DNA of 64,000 nucleotides from Heloderma charlesbogerti (lineage: Eukaryota > Chordata > Lepidosauria > Squamata > Helodermatidae), in contig JANEZZ010002363.1 in assembly GCA_026122225.1 (NCBI GenBank), positions 495,782 through 559,781 of the forward strand. Reading direction: 5' to 3'. Under the pieces are notes generated by a model that did not search any database, was not told the DNA's origin, and saw only the letters and a program-made list of their open reading frames with translations. Positions 32,771 through 42,549 of this stretch are shown piece by piece. A program made the translations under genes and the position numbers. Every line of letters starts with the position of its first letter. Position 1 is the stretch's first letter.

Positions 32771-33420
32771 GCTTGCTGAACTGCTTCCAGGAATCTGTAC
32801 ATAGGTGGGAAATAGAGGGATGGAATGTTGATGATGTGCAAAATGCGCTCGCTCTCTTGTTCTCTCTCGCTCTCTCATACGCATGTGCGCACGCACACAC
32901 ACCCACACTAAAGACCAGAACATGGAATATGGATAATGCCCAGGCAAAAGAAAGCAAAATTGTCATTAAGGACCCCAAAGCTGCCTTCCTATAAATCAAA
33001 GCAGCTGTCTCACCTTGTATCAGACCATCGATTTATCTCATGCAGTATTGCCTGCCCTGATTGGCAGCAGCTCTCCAAGGTCTCAGTCAAACGTCTTTCC
33101 CAGCACTGCTACCCAAGATCCTTGTAAATGGAATTTACTCTGGGGTTGCTTTTGAGTAAAGATCTTTAGGACTACTGCACATCTGTAAAGACAAACACAA
33201 CAAACACACGTATGTGCCCACTGGTATAATCACATCCTACCTCCTCTCTAATGAGTGGCAGGCTGGTTTCATCTTCTTGTAGGGTATTCCATACATTTTT
33301 TGCTCCCTGACAGTCTTGGTTCATTTGTTTCCTTAATTGCATGGATAGGAGTTCCTGAAGGGCTACTCTGGATGGGTTTGTTCTTTATGGAGAGAGATAA
33401 TGAGGACTCATATTCTGTAG
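32771..33420. other. No gene recognised
   Basis: A CT- and CA-rich simple stretch lies at 32850-32905. No supported gene. Confidence 0.4.
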
Positions 33421-33515
33421 AGATATCCACTGGGTGTTTTTTTTCTTATGAGCTTGTAAACCTATTTTATTTTGGAAAAGGCTGGGAACCTTCAATATTA
33501 TGGGAGCACTAAGCA
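33421..33515 (+). repeat. Inverted repeat, left arm (95 bp)
   Basis: AGATATCCACTGGGTGTTTT, CTTATGAGCTTGTAAACC and ATTATGGGAGCACTAAGCA are repeated in reverse complement at 33981-34073 with few differences. The 465-bp spacer between the arms is unique. Confidence 0.88.
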
Positions 33516-33980
33516 AGGGTTGATTGAATGCAACATTTGTGAAGTTTTTTTGGCTTTGGTTTCACACATTGATGGGAGTCCATGGACCGTGAGGTGAGGG
33601 AGTCAGCCATAGGAGGGGCCCAGAGGTAACGCAGGGCACAGCAGGAAAAATGGAGACAGGAGCTAGGAAGGGGGTTATACACAGAGAGAAGCCAGGATGA
33701 GAGGTGGAGATCACTAATACCCAGAAGCCAACAAGTATCCCTAATGTAGCTGGCAATTTAAAAATGGTGTGACCAAAATCCCCTGCTTTAATTAAATTGG
33801 GTTTTTCTTCCTTTCCCCACTCCTCAGCCTCTTGCTCCTTTTCAGCATCTTCCTCCTCCCTTTGCCATACCTTGTCCTTTTATATGTTGCACCTTCTGGC
33901 TCCACCCCTTAACCTGACTGAAAGGAGAACTGAGGGGTGGAGCTAGTGTAAGGGTGGAGCTAGTAAGCTTGTGGAGCTAG

Positions 33981-34073
33981 TGCTTAGTGCTCCCATAATA
34001 TTGAAGGTTCTCAGACTTTTACAAAATAAAATAGGTTTACAAGCTCATAAGAAAAAAACCCCAGTGGATATCT
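33981..34073 (-). repeat. Inverted repeat, right arm (93 bp)
   Basis: Reverse complement of 33421-33515. A second, more diverged inverted pair sits just outside and inside it: 33820-33880 against 34093-34170, sharing GGCAAAGGGAGGAGGAAG and a GAGTGGGAGAAGG-like end. Confidence 0.88.
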
Positions 34074-34082
34074 TTACACTAG

Positions 34083-34655
34083 GTAAGGGTCAAGGCAGGG
34101 CAAAGGGAGGAGGAAGGGGTAGTAGAAGATGAAGGTGCCGAAAGGGAGCAGGAAGCTGAAGAGTGGGAGAAGGGACCCCCAGGGCTGTATGCTAAGGAGT
34201 GGCATGGCTGGCAATGCGTTTCTGAAGCCAACAGCAGTGGAGCACAACAGTGGATCCAATGACTGCAGGAACAACGGCTGCAGCTGTATCCCAGTTGGGA
34301 AGCTCAGTTGAAACATAAGCAAGATGAATGGCAACACATCCAGCTGTCCCTAGCCAAGGTGTTTCAGGAAAGGTGTAATTCAGAACCACTAGTCCCTCTT
34401 ACCTACAGCAGCTCTCAGTGCAATATCCCACACTCTTCCAGAAGTTCCACAGCCCTGAAGTACAGCTTTTGGGGAGGCACTGGGGACTGCAGAGAGAAAT
34501 GGGCAACAGCAAAAATTGCATGTCCCACCTTGTGCAAGCAGAAGTGCGTTTTTGCCAGCACAAATCCACCATTGGATATAACACATCCAATGAGGAAAGA
34601 GAGGGTGAGGTTAATGCAACCCAGACGGCATTGTTCTTCTTTTCCTTTGGAATAA
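34083..34655 (+). pseudogene. Decayed open frame of unknown function
   Basis: One plus-strand frame runs for about 190 codons with a single stop, TGA at 34260-34262. The first part is acidic and glutamate/glutamine rich (EDEGAEREQEAEEWEKGP). After the stop it continues LQEQRLQLYPSWEAQLKHKQ and DEWQHIQLSLAKVFQERC, a pattern that could be helical or coiled coil. The last third is cysteine and serine rich without a motif I know. AATAAA lies at 34651-34656, overlapping the end of the frame. It could be a remnant of a retroelement gag-like or transposase-associated protein, or chance. No start codon or splice context is convincing. Confidence 0.35.
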
Positions 34656-34872
34656 ACCTCTGCTCTTGAAACCCTAAACTGGCTTTGTCATTTGCTCTTC
34701 ATGATAATCTGGCACCCCCTGATGTAGAGCTACCCCCAACAAACCCAGATGCTGTGACAGAGTCCAAGCCTATCTTCATATTTAGAAGAGTTCAGAGTTT
34801 GAAACAAGCAATCTTTTTCAAGCTGAGGTTGAAAACATAACTCCTCAACATCAGAACAAATTAAATAGACAT

Positions 34873-35244
34873 TGGGCTTCTTCACACAGAGCTTTTATCC
34901 TGCTATTGAGATGGCTCAATCATGGAAGTTTGCAGGCTCTTTAGATGACGCAGTGAACCTCAAGGGTGTCTCCTGCACTAAATGCCTTTGTTCCATTTTT
35001 AAATGGATCGCAGATAATGAGCTATCAAATTACCCTGTTGTGTTCCACTTGAGTTGAAAAGAGGAAAAGCAGTAAGAAGAGGAGCAAGATCAATGAAAGA
35101 TATGGAAGACTCAGATATGGGGAGAAGGAGGGGGAAAAGGGAGGGGGGAAAGGAAGCACATGAAAAAGGGAGTCGTCGTGATCCTGCATTTAAAACAGAA
35201 GCAGAAAGCCCCATTTTAAATGCAGGATTTTAGGCTGGTGTAGA
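34873..35244 (-). repeat. Dispersed repeat, copy B, with terminal hairpin
   Basis: Reverse-complement match to 756-1139 over the full length, including the hairpin region (left arm from 35181, right arm 35211-35228). The pairing in this copy is shorter on the left arm. The two copies are 34 kb apart and inverted, which argues for an interspersed family. Confidence 0.7.
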
Positions 35245-35701
35245 ATGGTCATTGATATGAATGCCTTGTCAGCTATTAATAAATCCCAACACCTGGAGGT
35301 GTTTCTATAAAAATCTTTTATAGTTACAACTGTTCTTGTAAGGGTCATCTGCTGAACTTTGTTACCCTGTAAAATTAATTGGTAATTCGCAGGAAGTTGC
35401 TTTCTGAAAAGAATAATTTATTTGTGAATAAGGATAAACATAATGTTGTGCTTATTATAATAATGTCAAGTGAAATTGTGGCATCTTTCACTTCTGTCAT
35501 GTCTGCTACATGCTGCTTCTACAACAACAAATGATCAAGCAATGATAAGATTAATGAGTTGGCCTAATGAAATGAGGCCTTTGTTTTAAGGTTCCCATTG
35601 TTTGTAACACAATATCAAGGAATGAGATATTGGAATAAAATTTGGTACTCTCATTGAGGACACAATTCTAGCTATCACGTTCAAGTTGGGAGTGATCATA
35701 G
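35245..35701. other. No gene recognised
   Basis: AT-rich sequence without supported features. Confidence 0.4.
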
Positions 35702-35900
35702 ATGGGTGGTAGAGCACACGGCTTGTGTCCAGAAAGTCCCAGGTTCAGTTCTTGGCATCTCCTGTTGAAGAAAAGGATCAAGTACAGATGACTTGAAAGA
35801 CCTCTGCCTGAGACTTTGGAGGGCCATTGCTAGTCAGGGCAGGCGGTACTATGCTAGATGGATAAATAGTCTGACCTTATATAAGGTAGCTTCCTGTGTA
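35702..35900 (+). mobile_element. tRNA-derived SINE
   Basis: An A-box-like GTGGTAGAGCAC (35707) and a B-box-like GGTTCAGTTC (35742) have the spacing of a tRNA-type promoter. Downstream blocks GAAAGACCTCTGCCTGAGAC and ATAAGGTAGCTTCCTGTG are familiar from a reptilian SINE family. It is degraded and no target duplication is visible. It is not a tRNA gene because no cloverleaf continues past the B box. Confidence 0.7.
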
Positions 35901-35954
35901 TTCCCAGATTGAGCTTGACCACAGCTGCACCTTTTGCCAAAGAGCGGAAAATGC

Positions 35955-36192
35955 TATGTTGTAACATGATGGTATGTGGGAAAAGGCTTTCTCCCGTGTT
36001 GCTCCCAAACTCTGAAACACGCTTCTTCTGGAGTCACAACTGGTGCCCACTCGCTCTGCATTCAGGAAGGGGGTCAAGACATACCTTTTTAATTTGGCTT
36101 TTTAAATTGTTATGGTTTTTAAGGTTATTTTTCATCTTTTATTATGTCTGCATTTGTTTCTTATTCTTCCTTAATTCTTGTAAACTGCTTTT
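35955..36192 (+). mobile_element. L2 LINE 3' scrap, plus strand
   Basis: GGGAAAAGGCTTTCTCCCGT, CCAAACTCTGAAACACGC and TTCAGGAAGGGGGTCAAGAC match in order the region after the reverse transcriptase in other L2 copies here (for example 44210-44330). It ends in TTCTTGTAAACTGC, where a minus-strand L2 tail begins. Confidence 0.6.
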
Positions 36193-36194
36193 AT

Positions 36195-37270
36195 TTTATT
36201 TATTTATTTCTATACCGCCCAATAGTAGGGGTGGACAAAAGTCCCTTACCTGTCGTCGAAGGACGTTCGCGGTGGGGGGGAGGCGCTTCGCTGCTCCCCC
36301 CGCGAAGTTCCGGCTGGGGGGGAGAGGCTTCCCGCCTCACCCCGGCCGAAATTCAGGCCGGGGGGGAGGCTTCCTGCCTCGCCCCGGCCGAAATTCAGGC
36401 TGGGGAGGAGGCTTCCCGCCTTGCCCGGCCGCGAACGCGAAAGTTTTTTTTAAAAAAAACGCCCCCTGATAGGCTACGTGACGATTCACGTAGCCTATCA
36501 CGGCTAGATCTGCAAAGTCAGCCATGATAGGCTACGTCAATCGTCACGTAGCCTATCACGGGTGACTTAAAAAAAAAAAAAGCGCGTACGCTAATGCGTA
36601 CGCTCCATAGGGAGCCGCCATTCGCGTTCCTTATTTAGTCGCTGTAGTCTACGTAAATGTTTACGTAGACTACGGCGAAAATAAGGGCAACGCAAATAGT
36701 GACCAAATAACGAACGGGAATGGCGGCTCCCTATGGGGGCCGCCATTATCCGTATGCGCTTTTTTAAAATTTATTTTTTTAAGTCACCCGTGATAGGCTA
36801 CGTGACGATTGACGTAGCCTATCACGGCTGACTTTGCAAATCTAGCCGTGATAGGCTATGTGAATCGTCACGTAGCCTATCAGCGGGCTTTTTTTTTTCT
36901 TTTATTGCAATGGCGACGGTGGCAGCCGGTCGAAAGACCGGCTGCCGCTCCCACCCCGCTCGAACACCCGCCGAACCGCCGGCCGGACCCATCGCCGGGA
37001 GGGACATTCGGCGAAGGTAAGTCCCGTCCTGGGGGGGGGGGTGCGGGGTGCGGGGGGGGGGTTCGGAGGATTTCTCCCCAAAACTTGTTAGGGGGGCCGA
37101 ACATGTTGGCGCTCGGCCCCCCGAAGTTTCAGGGGGAAATTCTCCGCCATCCCTACCCAATAGCCAAAGCTCTCTGGGTGGTTCACAGAAATTAAAACCA
37201 AAAAGCACACAGTAAAACAATATAAAATATAAAAGCATTAAAACTACAATATAACAATGCAATACACCTG
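36195..37270 (-). mobile_element. L2-type 3' tail, minus strand, split by hAT-3
   Basis: 36195-36225 reads TTATTTATTTCTATACCGCC CAATAG in two pieces and resumes at 37156 with CCCAATAGCCAAAGCTCTCT and GGGTGGTTCACAGAAATTAA. Rejoining across the 8-bp duplication restores the standard L2 tail seen at 26060. Confidence 0.8.
36226..37155 (+). mobile_element. Hairpin-rich non-autonomous hAT-like transposon, copy 3 (hAT-3)
   Basis: 930 bp with exact 8-bp target duplication CCCAATAG (36218-36225 and 37156-37163). The ends are TAGGGGTGGACAAAAG and, reversed, TAGGGATGGCGGAGAA. There are five palindromes: 36467-36502, 36521-36560, 36645-36680 (central type), 36788-36825 and 36846-36881. The outer ones carry ACGTGACGATTCACGT-like cores instead of the ACGTAAATGTTTACGT core of copies 2 and 4. 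GC-rich near-tandem blocks fill 36270-36425. An ATG at 36910 opens 35 codons plus two bases to AAG|GTAAGT at 37016/37017. A G-run cluster at 37029-37067 could form a quadruplex. No transposase. Confidence 0.93.
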
Positions 37271-37460
37271 GTTACAGACAAGTGTTATATAAGTAGTTAT
37301 TATTAGTAGTAATAATAATAAATAATTGCATCTGCTAAGTGGAACTTCTGCCTTAAAGAGATGATGTGGTCACTAATGCTGTGCTTGCTTACTCAGAAAA
37401 AACTCGCTGAGTTCAGTAGGGCGTACTCCAAAGTAAGTATCAGATTACAGCTCAAATGCC
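37271..37460. other. Short unassigned stretch with palindromic repeat
   Basis: CTGAGTTCAGTAGGGCGTAC and CCAAAGTAAGTATC near 37407-37440 match the recurrent squamate palindromic repeat. Confidence 0.4.
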
Positions 37461-37464
37461 TTTA

Positions 37465-37620
37465 GGAAGCATAATACTTACATGGGTGGGAGGGTGCTGT
37501 TGCACTCATGTCCTGCTTGTGGGTTTCCTGTGGACAGCTGATTGGCCACTGTGTGAACAGAATTCTGGACTAGATGGACCCATGGTCTGATCCAGCATGG
37601 CTCTTCATATGTTCTTATCA
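37465..37620 (+). mobile_element. CR1-like LINE 3' end fragment, second copy
   Basis: GGGTGCTGTTGCACTCATGT, CCTGCTTGTGGGTTTCCTGT, GATTGGCCACTGTGTGAACA, GACTAGATGGACCCATGGTC and TGATCCAGCATGGCTCTTC follow in order. The same 3' blocks appear, more worn, at 21580-21715. Confidence 0.72.
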
Positions 37621-40600
37621 AAACCATTCCATTTTGGAAAGGATTTGGTTAGCAGGTTGTATTGCTGCTGCACTTTGTGTGTGTGTTTATCTGGCATTTG
37701 ACTGAATTTGGTGCATTTTTAAATGTATTTAGTTGGTTGGTAACTGACTTGAGAATCTTGGGCTATAAATTACAGAATGAATAAAAGAACTGGAAACTGC
37801 ACCAGCAGCCAGAAGCATACAAGGGTTTATTTTCAGAGGGCTGGATCTACTCTTTGTTGCATCTAGGTCACATTGAAATCAATGTGAAAAGTTATCCATG
37901 ACTTACATCCTGTTGATTTCAGTGGGAAATAAATGCAACTCAAGTAGTCTGGACCCAACCCATATAGTAGAAGCGTTACCCACAGTCCATGATCCTGTTC
38001 ACACAACATATTAGGCTGTGATGTGGAGAAGAAGCAGCATAAAAAGCAGAAATGCATAAGCCATGGCCCTTGAAGGCATACAGCCCCGAAGGTGGGTTGT
38101 GAATCCCCCCTCCAGTTGGCATGGCTATTTTTGTACTATTAATTGCAGCACAAAAGTTGGAGTCACAGGGAAGGGAAGAGGCAACCTCCCAGCAGGTAGT
38201 GTAGCTGCTTTCTGAATATTATTGACATTATTTATATTGGATATGTTAATTTAGTATTTATATTGAATATGGTTAGAAAAGAGGCTACAGCCACATGGCA
38301 AGACAATTGTTTAGTCTACCGAGTTCTCTGTCCGTGGTCCTGAGATGATGCAAAGAAAACTTACATCCATCACAAAACAGCTCTCTTTCTGTGTTTCAGT
38401 GCATCATTTCAAGACTGAGACTGCAATCCTGTTCACAGTGACTTAGGTATAAATCCTACTGAACTAAACAAGACTTTAAAGTAAACATGTATAGGATCAG
38501 GATTTAAAGATTTCAATAACGTGCACTGAAAACACAGGACCAGGGCATAAGGCTGGTGCACTGTTAGCACATAGCACATCTTTTGGTTTGTTTTCTTTCA
38601 GCTATTAGTGCTTCTGATTCAAAGAACATTTTCCATAGATGAGGCTTGGATCACCTTAGACCATCTCTTTGACTGGGTTCACACCCATTCTTCTCCCATT
38701 GATTAAAGTGTATTTGTGCACATTTTTCAAAAGCATGCATTTTTTTCATGCACTTTAAATGCATAAAATTGAACGTTGGGGTTTTTTGGTCTGCGAATCA
38801 CATTGCAACCTCACAGATGTGCAGACTTCGACCAGAGATTATGTCTGAGTCCATGTTTTGGTCCAGAAAGTGCAAACTGGGTAAGTCCTGATAAAAATGA
38901 ACTGAATCAAATTTGCCCTACATCCATTCATGTAGCTCATACTCATAGCCACTGTGCTACACCAGTTCTTGATAGCCCTGATGCTTTCAATGGGAGTGCC
39001 CCTGCAGCAGGAAGCTCTCGGTAATGGAATAAATAAACAAAAAAATCTTGATTATGAATATCCTATCACAGAAACCAAATTGCAAAACAGGTTTTTAATT
39101 TTTATAATTCACTTAAGCAACAATTGATTTTATACTAAAATCTAATTGTATACTGTAATTGAAGAGCTATTTTTGGATCCCCATGCCAGCTGGTAGCACA
39201 GATGGTAGAGATTACAGAAGGCTCTTTAATGGGTGAAGGCTAATGTGTTGGCACAAAGCGGTTTGTCTGTGTGGACGTGTGAATGCCTTTCGCCATTTCA
39301 AGCTATCTTATTAGTTTGGCTTTAACAACAATGGACTCAATTCTGTTTGCATGGTTCACGGCTGGCAAAAGAATAGTAATAATAATTGGAATGTATAATC
39401 AGGCAACAAAGAAAAATAGTTAACCATTAGTGATAAAAGAATATGATCCCCAAGAAAACGCATGGCCATTGGCTACACTGTGAATATTTTTCATATGAGA
39501 ATCATAAAGCAGATTTAAATGTATTATTTCTGAAGTGTGGATTGCAGAATTGCTGGATGAGAATGGCACTCTGTATGCTTGTAGTGTTATGGAAGGCAAT
39601 CTGGCTGAGATAGTCCAAGCCTTGATTGTTTGCAGTGGAACATTATTTATAGCTAAACAATGCACATATGTGTTTCAGCCTTGCTTAAGCATTTACCAGA
39701 GTTTGAATTCAGGGTGAGGGCTGATCATTTTAACTATCTAACAAAGCCTTCATTCAGGAACACTACTTTGATTGCCTTAAGAATTTTACCTGCATTTAGG
39801 TGAAGGAACATTGACAAACATAGGCAAAGCAGCAGACTCCAGTAATAATGCCAGGGCACATAATGATGTTAGGAATGTGAGGAATATGATGTGCACTCCA
39901 GGGGTGCAAGCAGAGTTGGGGGGGCATGATTGCCTAATAAGGCAATGGCTCTCACCATGCCTTGTGACAGTGAATTCCATAAATTAATAAGGCATTGAAG
40001 TGCTTCTCTTTGTCAGTCCTGAACTTATTGCCAATCAGTGTTAATGGGTGACCCCGAGTTCTAGTATTATGAGATCAAGAGACAGGGACATATTCTGAAC
40101 CCTTACCAAAAGTGCTATGTAAATACTTCGTGTGATTATTTTAATGTAAATTCCAATTTAAGAAAAGAACAAAGAATAACTTAGGCTACAATCTCCCTTG
40201 ATTGTATTGTCAGAGCTGAGACATGCCTTTGAGAGCTAAATCTGAACTCTGCCCTTCAGAATGCAGGCAGGGTATGGCATCATGCTTGCCTCGTTATACC
40301 GTATGTTACACTTGTGTTTCATGCTTATGTTTGACTGATGGAGGAGTTAAAGGAAGTAGCATTTAGTTTGACCCTTAGGTGCGTCTATCATGCTTATAAT
40401 AACTACTACTAAAGATGGTCTGAATCCAGAGAATCAAAGAGCTAGTTCTCCATGCCTGTGGGGATGTTGGCCCCACATTTCTCAAATGGCACATCATCTG
40501 TCCCTATGCTTCATTGCCAAGATCTTCTGAAATTGAGAGGAGTTGTAGCAGTGGTTGATGATACTTCATGAAGGCCAGCTATTCAAAGGAAATTAAAAAA

Positions 40601-41655
40601 ACAATGTACACAGTTTGATTAGGCATGCGCGTACTCTTGGGCACATCTCTTTCAACCACACCAGCCTGTTAATGAATTGTTGATGGTTTTGGACTGGCAT
40701 TTCTTTTCCTTTGCGGGGTGGGCAGGGGCTGAAATTTTGAATTACAGGGATTTTTTTCCTATATATTTATTATTTATGTAATGCTACAATTATACAGAAA
40801 ATATGATCATCACTTCTAAAATATCCATCTTTATTAATAAAGATAATACAACAAACATGATAATAACAATAATAGAAAAAATTGAATTAAAGTTAATAAC
40901 TGATCAAAGTGTTCCTAATAAAAGAGTGGCTTGGACTGCATCTTGGACCTAATCATTCCACCAATTAATAAAAAGACTCCATTTAGTTTTGCTTTTCTGA
41001 ATGACTCCTTCTGCCATTCTTGCTGATGTGTGAATTTGAGGTGAATGAGACTGTTGGTGTGCTCATATGACAATGTTGATCTCATCATCCATGTGTAATA
41101 TTTTTGCAAAGGCTATAATTCGTGAGATCAAGTGTATGCTAATTCTTCATTTAACCTAAGTAGGAGGATTAACTTTTGAAACATTGGATATGTAACCAAC
41201 AGAAAATTATAATCATACATAAGAACATTAATTAGTAATAGTTAAAGAAACAAGCTCTGACATTTAGTCACCGACCTCAGTGATAGGCTGCAAGAGTAAT
41301 TCAGAGGCACAAATAACATCCCAAATATGCTAGAAGGAAGGTACTTAAGACATCACAGTCACCAAAGCATCCTTCGCTTAGATATCTCAAGAATATAGCC
41401 AAACCTATAGACAAATTTTTGAGAGCACTCCTAGGGTCCCCTTCTTAGACTGCCTATGTAAACCAAGATTTACTCCAAATCTTTTTCTTTATTATTCATT
41501 TTGTGAACTTAAAAGGCACGTTAACAGTTTTCCATAATAGTGACCATGAATAGTGGTTCCCTCCATGTTTTCCCCTTCCCTCAATTCTCTCAGAAGAACT
41601 ACTACACAATGGTTCTCTTGGAATAATTACTGAACCATTTTTGATGGTTGTTGTT
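37621..41655. other. Four kilobases without a recognised gene
   Basis: AT-rich sequence. Fragments of the squamate palindromic repeat occur near 37860-37935 and 38420-38500. Frames of 60-82 codons are present on both strands without domains (for example 38776-39024, 39420-39665 and 40915-41109). I see no SINE, LINE protein or DNA-transposon end that I can support. Confidence 0.45.
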
Positions 41656-41660
41656 GTTGT

Positions 41661-42454
41661 CAACAACCTCAGATACGCAGACGATACCACCCTAATGGCA
41701 GAAAGTGAAGAGGATCTAAAGAGCCTCTTGTTGAGGGTGAAAGTGGAGAGTGCAAAAGCTGGTTTGAAACTCAACATTAAAAAAAACTAAGATCATGGCA
41801 TCTGGCCCCATCACTTCCTGGCATATAGAAGGGGAAGAAATGGAAGCAGTGACAGATTTTACTTTCTTGGGCCCCAAGATCACCGCAGATGGTGACTATA
41901 GCCATGAAATTAAAAGATGCTTGCTCCTTGGGAGGAAAGCTATGGCACACCTAGACAGCATAGTAAGAAGCAGAGACATCACCTTGCCAACAAAGGTTCA
42001 TATAATCAAAGCTATGGTTTTCCCAGTAGTAATGTATGGCTGTGAGAGCTGGACTATAAGGAAGGCTGAGAGTTGAAGAATTGATGCTTTCGAACTGTGG
42101 TGCTGGAGAAGACTCTTACGAGTCCCCTGGACTGCAAGGAGGTCAAATCAGTCCATCCTAAAGGAAATCAACCCTGAGTGCTCATTGGAAGGACAGATAC
42201 TGAAGCTGAAGCTGAAATATTTTGGCCACCTAATGCGAAGAGAAAACTCCTTGGAAAAGACCCTGATGCTGGGAAAGATTGAAGGCAAAAGGAGAAGGGG
42301 ACGGCAGAGGATGAGATGGCTAGATAGCATCACTGATGCAATGAATATGGACTTGAGCACACTCTGGGAGAGAGCACAGGACAGGAAGGCCTGGCGTGCT
42401 ATGGTCCATGGGGTCACGAAGAGTTGGACACGACTTAACGACTGAACAACAACA
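41661..42454 (+). mobile_element. Bov-B (RTE) LINE 3' part, plus strand
   Basis: A 5'-truncated copy ending GAAGAGTTGGACACGACTTA and an ACAACAACA tail. It begins inside the reverse transcriptase at NNLRYADDTTLMAES (41661 on) with catalytic ADD intact. A frameshift lies in the A-run near 41780. The frame from 41795 to 42445 is then open except for TGA at 42074-42076. It includes KAMVFPVVMYGCESWTIRKA, FELWCWRRLLRVPWTARR and GRQRMRWLDSI, the Bov-B C-terminal signature. It is preceded by a (TTG)n run. Confidence 0.93.
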
Positions 42455-42549
42455 ATTGAAAGAATCAAAATAATTTACATTTTGGTATTTTAATTTAAGA
42501 AAATAAAACTGGGACAGAAGCAAACACGATGTGGTGCCTTAATTCACTT

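Noticed and set aside
35702..35770. Possible tRNA gene from A-box and B-box-like sequences
   Set aside because: The cloverleaf does not close and downstream blocks match a SINE family.
35909..36469. A 186-codon plus-strand frame
   Set aside because: It runs from an L2 3' region across its tail into the GC-rich blocks of hAT-3. It is an accident of three joined repeats.
36467..36881. Regularly spaced palindromes considered as a CRISPR-like array
   Set aside because: The repeats are hairpins with variable spacing inside a transposon with target duplications in an animal genome; no unique spacers of constant length.
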